The notes under the pieces: model-generated
Databases searched by the model: none
Told to the model about the DNA's origin: nothing
What the model saw: the letters and a program-made list of their open reading frames with translations, nothing else
Part shown: positions 5,981-8,663 of the stretch, piece by piece
How positions within the stretch are numbered: the first letter of the stretch is position 1
Layout: each line of letters opens with the position of its first letter
From: Proteobacteria bacterium SPGG2
GTDB taxonomy: Bacteria; Pseudomonadota; Gammaproteobacteria; Acidiferrobacterales; SPGG2
DNA length: 8,663 bases
NCBI GenBank assembly: GCA_001643475.1
Contig: LXTK01000097.1
Location: 1 to 8,663, forward strand
Reading direction: 5' to 3'
Position numbers and translations under genes: made by a program

Positions 5981-6035
5981 TATACTATTCTGAGAATAAC
6001 CAAGATCCGCTATTCTGAGAATAATCAAGGTCCGC
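5981..6035 (+). promoter_or_regulatory. Tandem palindromic repeats (candidate operators) overlapping a -10 element, upstream of the PilZ gene
   Basis: Two 26-base copies (5985-6010 and 6010-6035, sharing one base, period 25) differ at only two positions. Each contains the perfect odd dyad TATTCTGAGAATA (5986-5998 and 6011-6023), followed by the shared tail CAAG(A/G)TCCGC. A -10-like TATACT (5981-5986) overlaps the first copy; no convincing -35 is seen. The block ends 13 bases before the TTG start. Two identical dyads spaced about 2.4 helical turns fit a dimeric regulator's operator; RNA hairpins in the leader are the alternative. Confidence 0.5.
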
Positions 6036-6048
6036 ACGAGAAGCCACG

Positions 6049-6393
6049 TTGGTAAGCAAAGCTCAGCCTAATGATCGCCGAATAAGTCTACGTCGTGAGG
6101 CCGACGTGAAGACGATGATTACCCATCATCGCCTAGGGCTGACCAAGTGTCGACTGCGTAATATCAGCCTCGATGGTGCCTTTGTGGAGGTAAAGGATTT
6201 CCGTGTTGCCGTCGGCACCGATGTGGATTTGGTACTAAAGGTCCGATCTGGTCAAGATCACAGCCATTGCCGTCTGTCGGCCACCATACTACGGGTCGAG
6301 GAAGACGGCGTGGCGATTAAGTTCCACGATCTCGATAACCGCTCCTACCAGGTCCTGTTCGATATCGTGTACGCCGACCATTTAAAAGAGTAG
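6049..6393 (+). CDS. PilZ-domain protein, probable c-di-GMP receptor
   Basis: This 114-residue protein is a single PilZ domain. The N-terminal RxxxR motif is R11-I-S-L-R15 (in NDRRISLRREADV), and the second motif is N38-I-S-L-D-G43, fitting the family's D/N-x-S-x-x-G. Both sets of c-di-GMP contact residues are therefore present. The barrel continues through GAFVEVKDF and closes near GVAIKFHDLD. The start is TTG 6049: an in-frame TAA lies at 6022-6024, no ATG or GTG lies between it and the RxxxR motif, and a weak GAGAAG precedes the TTG. The rare start and weak ribosome site suggest low expression. It has no fused effector domain, so it probably signals through a partner. It is convergent with the GST gene, with only 15 bases between stops and no visible terminator. 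Confidence 0.85.
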   Translation: MVSKAQPNDRRISLRREADVKTMITHHRLGLTKCRLRNISLDGAFVEVKDFRVAVGTDVDLVLKVRSGQDHSHCRLSATILRVEEDGVAIKFHDLDNRSYQVLFDIVYADHLKE

Positions 6394-6408
6394 CGTGCCG
6401 TTGGGCGT

Positions 6409-7029
6409 CTAGCTCAGCCCAATCATCACGTGTTCTTGGAAACCGGGTCGCCGCGTCAGCCGGTCATACCAGCGCTCCAGGTTAGGCATACCCTCTCTCT
6501 CTATATCGAGCGTGAACCAGCGATAAGTCATGATGCCGACCGGGATGTCGCCCACCGACAACGATGATCCGGCCACAAAGTCAGTACGGCCGAGCGCGTT
6601 ATCCAGTATTTTCATGGTATCAGCAAGCTTGTCTCTGGCGTTGGTGATCGTGGCGTGATCGCGTTCTTCCGGGGGCGTTCGAATTAGGCCGGAGAACACC
6701 GGCCAGATTGTCGGTGCAACGACCGAGAGCTGCCAGTCCATCCACTTTTCACCGTTTGCGCGCGTTTGGGTGTCAGCAGGATAGAACGTTTCATCGCCAT
6801 GCTTGGTGGCCAGATATCGAATGATGGTATTGGACTCCCATAGGACGAAATCGTCGTCGATGACGGTTGGGATCAGTCCATTCGGGTTAAGCGCCAAGTA
6901 TTCAGGTTCGCGGTTTTTGCCAAATTGACCACCAACATCCTCGCGCTTAAAACCCAGCCCCAGCTCCGCACAGCACCATAGTACTTTTTGTACATTCGAA
7001 GAATTCTTCCGACCTAGAATTTTTAGCAT
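6409..7029 (-). CDS. gstB: Glutathione S-transferase, GstB/YliJ-like
   Basis: This 206-residue cytosolic GST resembles E. coli GstB. With ATG 7029 as start it begins MLKILGRKNSSNVQKVLW, matching the GstB start. Next come EYLALNPNGLIPTVIDDD and VLWESNTIIRYLA (glutathione-binding cis-Pro and E-S), then WMDWQL, the diagnostic RTPPEERD, LSVGDIPVGI and PNLERWYDRLTRRPGF. A strong AGAGGAG (7045-7039 on the minus strand) sits 9 bases before ATG 7029. ATG 7038 abuts that site with no spacing, and the longer frame from 7062 would place the site inside the gene, so 7029 is preferred. GstB-type enzymes act on small halogenated or electrophilic compounds; the substrate here is unknown. It is divergent from nhaD. 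Confidence 0.88.
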   Translation of the reverse strand: MLKILGRKNSSNVQKVLWCCAELGLGFKREDVGGQFGKNREPEYLALNPNGLIPTVIDDDFVLWESNTIIRYLATKHGDETFYPADTQTRANGEKWMDWQLSVVAPTIWPVFSGLIRTPPEERDHATITNARDKLADTMKILDNALGRTDFVAGSSLSVGDIPVGIMTYRWFTLDIEREGMPNLERWYDRLTRRPGFQEHVMIGLS

Positions 7030-7075
7030 TATTGACATCTCCTCTATGGTCCAATGGGACATACTTCGACCATTT

Positions 7076-7100
7076 TGTCATCGCGAGTTTGCGTATGACA
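7076..7100. promoter_or_regulatory. Dyad in the gstB-nhaD divergent intergenic region
   Basis: TGTCATCGC (7076-7084) pairs with GCG and ATGACA (7091-7093 and 7095-7100) around the loop GAGTTT, with one unpaired T. It lies in the 234-base divergent spacer. It could be an operator serving either gene, or a leader hairpin of nhaD. A smaller dyad, GCGTC/GACGC (7118-7122 with 7131-7135), follows. No convincing -35/-10 pair was found for nhaD in the remaining spacer. Confidence 0.3.
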
Positions 7101-7251
7101 AGCGTGATCTGGTGCTCGCGTCAACATATCGACGCTTCCCGGTGAATCTCGACCCAAACAAATGGTGCCGGCAAGAACGCTGGTAAAGTGTAGTCAGCGA
7201 ATGCCCATATGCGCACAGATGTAATAAGATCACTGCCACCATAGCCCGCAT

Positions 7252-7263
7252 AGGAGGTAGAGG
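7252..7263 (+). promoter_or_regulatory. Strong ribosome-binding site of nhaD
   Basis: AGGAGG (7252-7257), the full Shine-Dalgarno consensus, is followed by 6 bases and then ATG 7264. It fixes the nhaD start and predicts efficient translation. Confidence 0.8.
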
Positions 7264-8663
7264 ATGAAATACTTATCGTCGTTGGCCCCTCTGATGATAC
7301 TGGTGCTCGCAAGCAGTCACCCTGCGATGGCTGCTTCGGCGCCAGCGGCTGCACTGGCACCAGACTTGACCGATTCTGGGTACGGAATTGCCGCCCTGAT
7401 CATTTTCATTGTCGCCTATCTCCTGGTGATCGGGGAGGAGGTGTTGCATCTGCGCAAGTCCAAGCCGGTTATGGTAGCGGCAGGCATAATCTGGATACTT
7501 GTCGCCTTGGGTCTGGCGCAGGTGGGTGATACGACCACCGCCCGTCGTGTGCTCGATCACAATCTGCTGGAATATGCACAGCTGTTCTTGTTCTTGCTCG
7601 CGGCCATGACCTATATCAATGCGCTGCAGGAGCGGGAAGTATTCAATGTATTGCGGGCATGGATGGTTTCTCGTGGCTTGTCGCTGCGCGCTATCTATTG
7701 GGCCACGGGTGTATTGGCGTTCTTTATTTCTCCCGTTGCCGACAACCTGACCACCACGCTGATAATGGCCGCGGTGGTAATGGCGGTTGGTGCGGACAAT
7801 CGCCAATTCGTCGTGCTCTCTTGTGTCAGCATTGTGGTTGCCGCAAACGCCGGTGGTGCCTTCAGTCCTTTCGGCGATATCACGACCCTCATGGTGTGGC
7901 AGGCCGGCATTGTGCAATTTCAGGAATTCTTCGTCCTGTTCATCCCCTCCGCCGTAAATTGGCTGGTACCGGCTGCCATCCTGTCGATGTTCTTGCCACA
8001 GGGACATCCGGAAGCGATTCGTACCACCGTTACCATACGCCAAGGTGGCATCGTTATCATGGTGCTTTTTCTTTGCACGATAGCGTTGGCGGTGAGCATG
8101 CACAACTTTCTGCATCTGCCGCCCGTACTTGGCATGATGACAGGCCTCGGTGTGCTCAAGCTCTATGGCTATCGGATAAAGCTGGCTGAACTACGGGGCC
8201 CGGAAGAAGAAGGTTTAGAGTTTACGAGTGCGGTGACTGAAAGAAAGCCGTTCGATATCTTTCATCAAATGGAACGGGCGGAGTGGGATACCCTCATGTT
8301 TTTCTATGGCGTCATTCTCTGCGTCGGTGGGCTCGGTGCACTTGGTTATTTGACGCTCGTCTCCGAGTCGTTATACGTAGGCCTGGGTGCAACCTGGGCA
8401 AACGTAATCGTGGGTATACTATCGGCCATTGTCGACAACATTCCGGTGATGTTTGCTGTACTTACTATGCTGCCCGAGATGAGCCATGAGCAATGGTTGC
8501 TCGTTACCCTTACCACCGGTGTAGGTGGTTCGTTATTGTCGATCGGTTCCGCCGCTGGTGTCGCGCTCATGGGTCAAGCACGCGGCATTTATACATTTTC
8601 TGCTCATCTCAAGTGGAGCTGGGCGATCGCCTTGGGTTATGCAGCAAGCATCTATGCACACAT
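7264..8663 (+). CDS. nhaD: Na+/H+ antiporter NhaD (3' end cut by the window edge)
   Basis: This inner-membrane antiporter exports Na+ (or Li+) in exchange for H+. The frame is open for 466 codons from ATG 7264 to the edge with no stop. Family members are about 480-490 residues, so only the tail is missing. The N-terminus (MKYLSSLAPLMILVLAS, then AMA-ASAP) looks like a cleavable signal peptide, a known NhaD feature. Polar membrane motifs are SPVADNLTTT (D160, N161), ANAGGAFSPFGDITT (N195, D205, T207, T208), SAIVDNIP (S387, D391, N392) and GGSLLSIGSAAG (S426, S429). Their spacing fits the residues reported as essential in Vibrio cholerae NhaD. The mirrored D-N motifs reflect the inverted-repeat fold of the ion transporter superfamily. 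It suggests a sodium-rich or alkaline habitat. A 280-codon minus-strand open frame inside it is a shadow. Confidence 0.93.
   Translation, partial: MKYLSSLAPLMILVLASSHPAMAASAPAAALAPDLTDSGYGIAALIIFIVAYLLVIGEEVLHLRKSKPVMVAAGIIWILVALGLAQVGDTTTARRVLDHNLLEYAQLFLFLLAAMTYINALQEREVFNVLRAWMVSRGLSLRAIYWATGVLAFFISPVADNLTTTLIMAAVVMAVGADNRQFVVLSCVSIVVAANAGGAFSPFGDITTLMVWQAGIVQFQEFFVLFIPSAVNWLVPAAILSMFLPQGHPEAIRTTVTIRQGGIVIMVLFLCTIALAVSMHNFLHLPPVLGMMTGLGVLKLYGYRIKLAELRGPEEEGLEFTSAVTERKPFDIFHQMERAEWDTLMFFYGVILCVGGLGALGYLTLVSESLYVGLGATWANVIVGILSAIVDNIPVMFAVLTMLPEMSHEQWLLVTLTTGVGGSLLSIGSAAGVALMGQARGIYTFSAHLKWSWAIALGYAASIYAH

Noticed and set aside
5985..6035. Tandem repeats as a minimal CRISPR array
   Set aside because: The two copies are directly adjacent with no spacer, and no cas gene is present.
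7101..7251. Riboswitch in the nhaD leader
   Set aside because: No known riboswitch core could be recognised; only short dyads are visible.
7273..8115. 280-codon minus-strand open frame
   Set aside because: It is a shadow of nhaD; its product is rich in His, Gln and Arg with no recognisable domain, while the plus frame is a clear NhaD.

Overview
The window looks like chromosomal DNA from a gammaproteobacterium, probably an aquatic or salt-exposed one. Evidence: a HutZ/HugZ-type heme protein, a YfcG-like and a GstB-like glutathione transferase, ChaC, an AbrB-family membrane protein and an NhaD-type Na+/H+ antiporter. The organism call is inference from protein families; no rRNA or tRNA is present to fix it.

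Layout. (1) 19-645 (+): ChaC, a glutathione-specific gamma-glutamylcyclotransferase; its reading frame is open to the left edge. (2) 646-1061: no intact gene. On the minus strand there is a LysR helix-turn-helix fragment (about 670-774). It abuts the frameshifted C-terminal half of a cytochrome b561 gene on the plus strand (about 784-1036). (3) 1062-2170 (-): a two-gene unit, peroxiredoxin then HutZ-like heme protein, with stop and start overlapping by one base. (4) 2280-3740 (+): N-acyl-D-amino-acid deacylase, divergent from the peroxiredoxin. (5) 3741-4156: a 416-base stretch without a gene, packed with perfect and nested hairpins and bounded by copies of a 10-base direct repeat; it looks like a structured, MITE-like or RNA-forming repeat. 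(6) 4157-5919 (+): YfcG-like GST, then an AbrB-family membrane protein. (7) 5985-6393 (+): two tandem 26-base repeats, each with a perfect dyad, just upstream of a small PilZ protein that starts with TTG. (8) 6409-7029 (-): GstB-like GST, convergent with the PilZ gene. (9) 7264-8663 (+): NhaD antiporter, cut by the right edge just before its expected end.

The intact genes form a loose stress and homeostasis neighbourhood. ChaC and two GSTs use or break down glutathione, the peroxiredoxin/HutZ pair links peroxide removal with heme handling, and NhaD manages sodium. They are probably not one pathway. No phage, toxin-antitoxin, CRISPR or defence system is visible. The parts least explained by known genes are the structured intergenic element (3735-4127), the tandem dyads before the PilZ gene, and the scar of two decayed genes at about 780.
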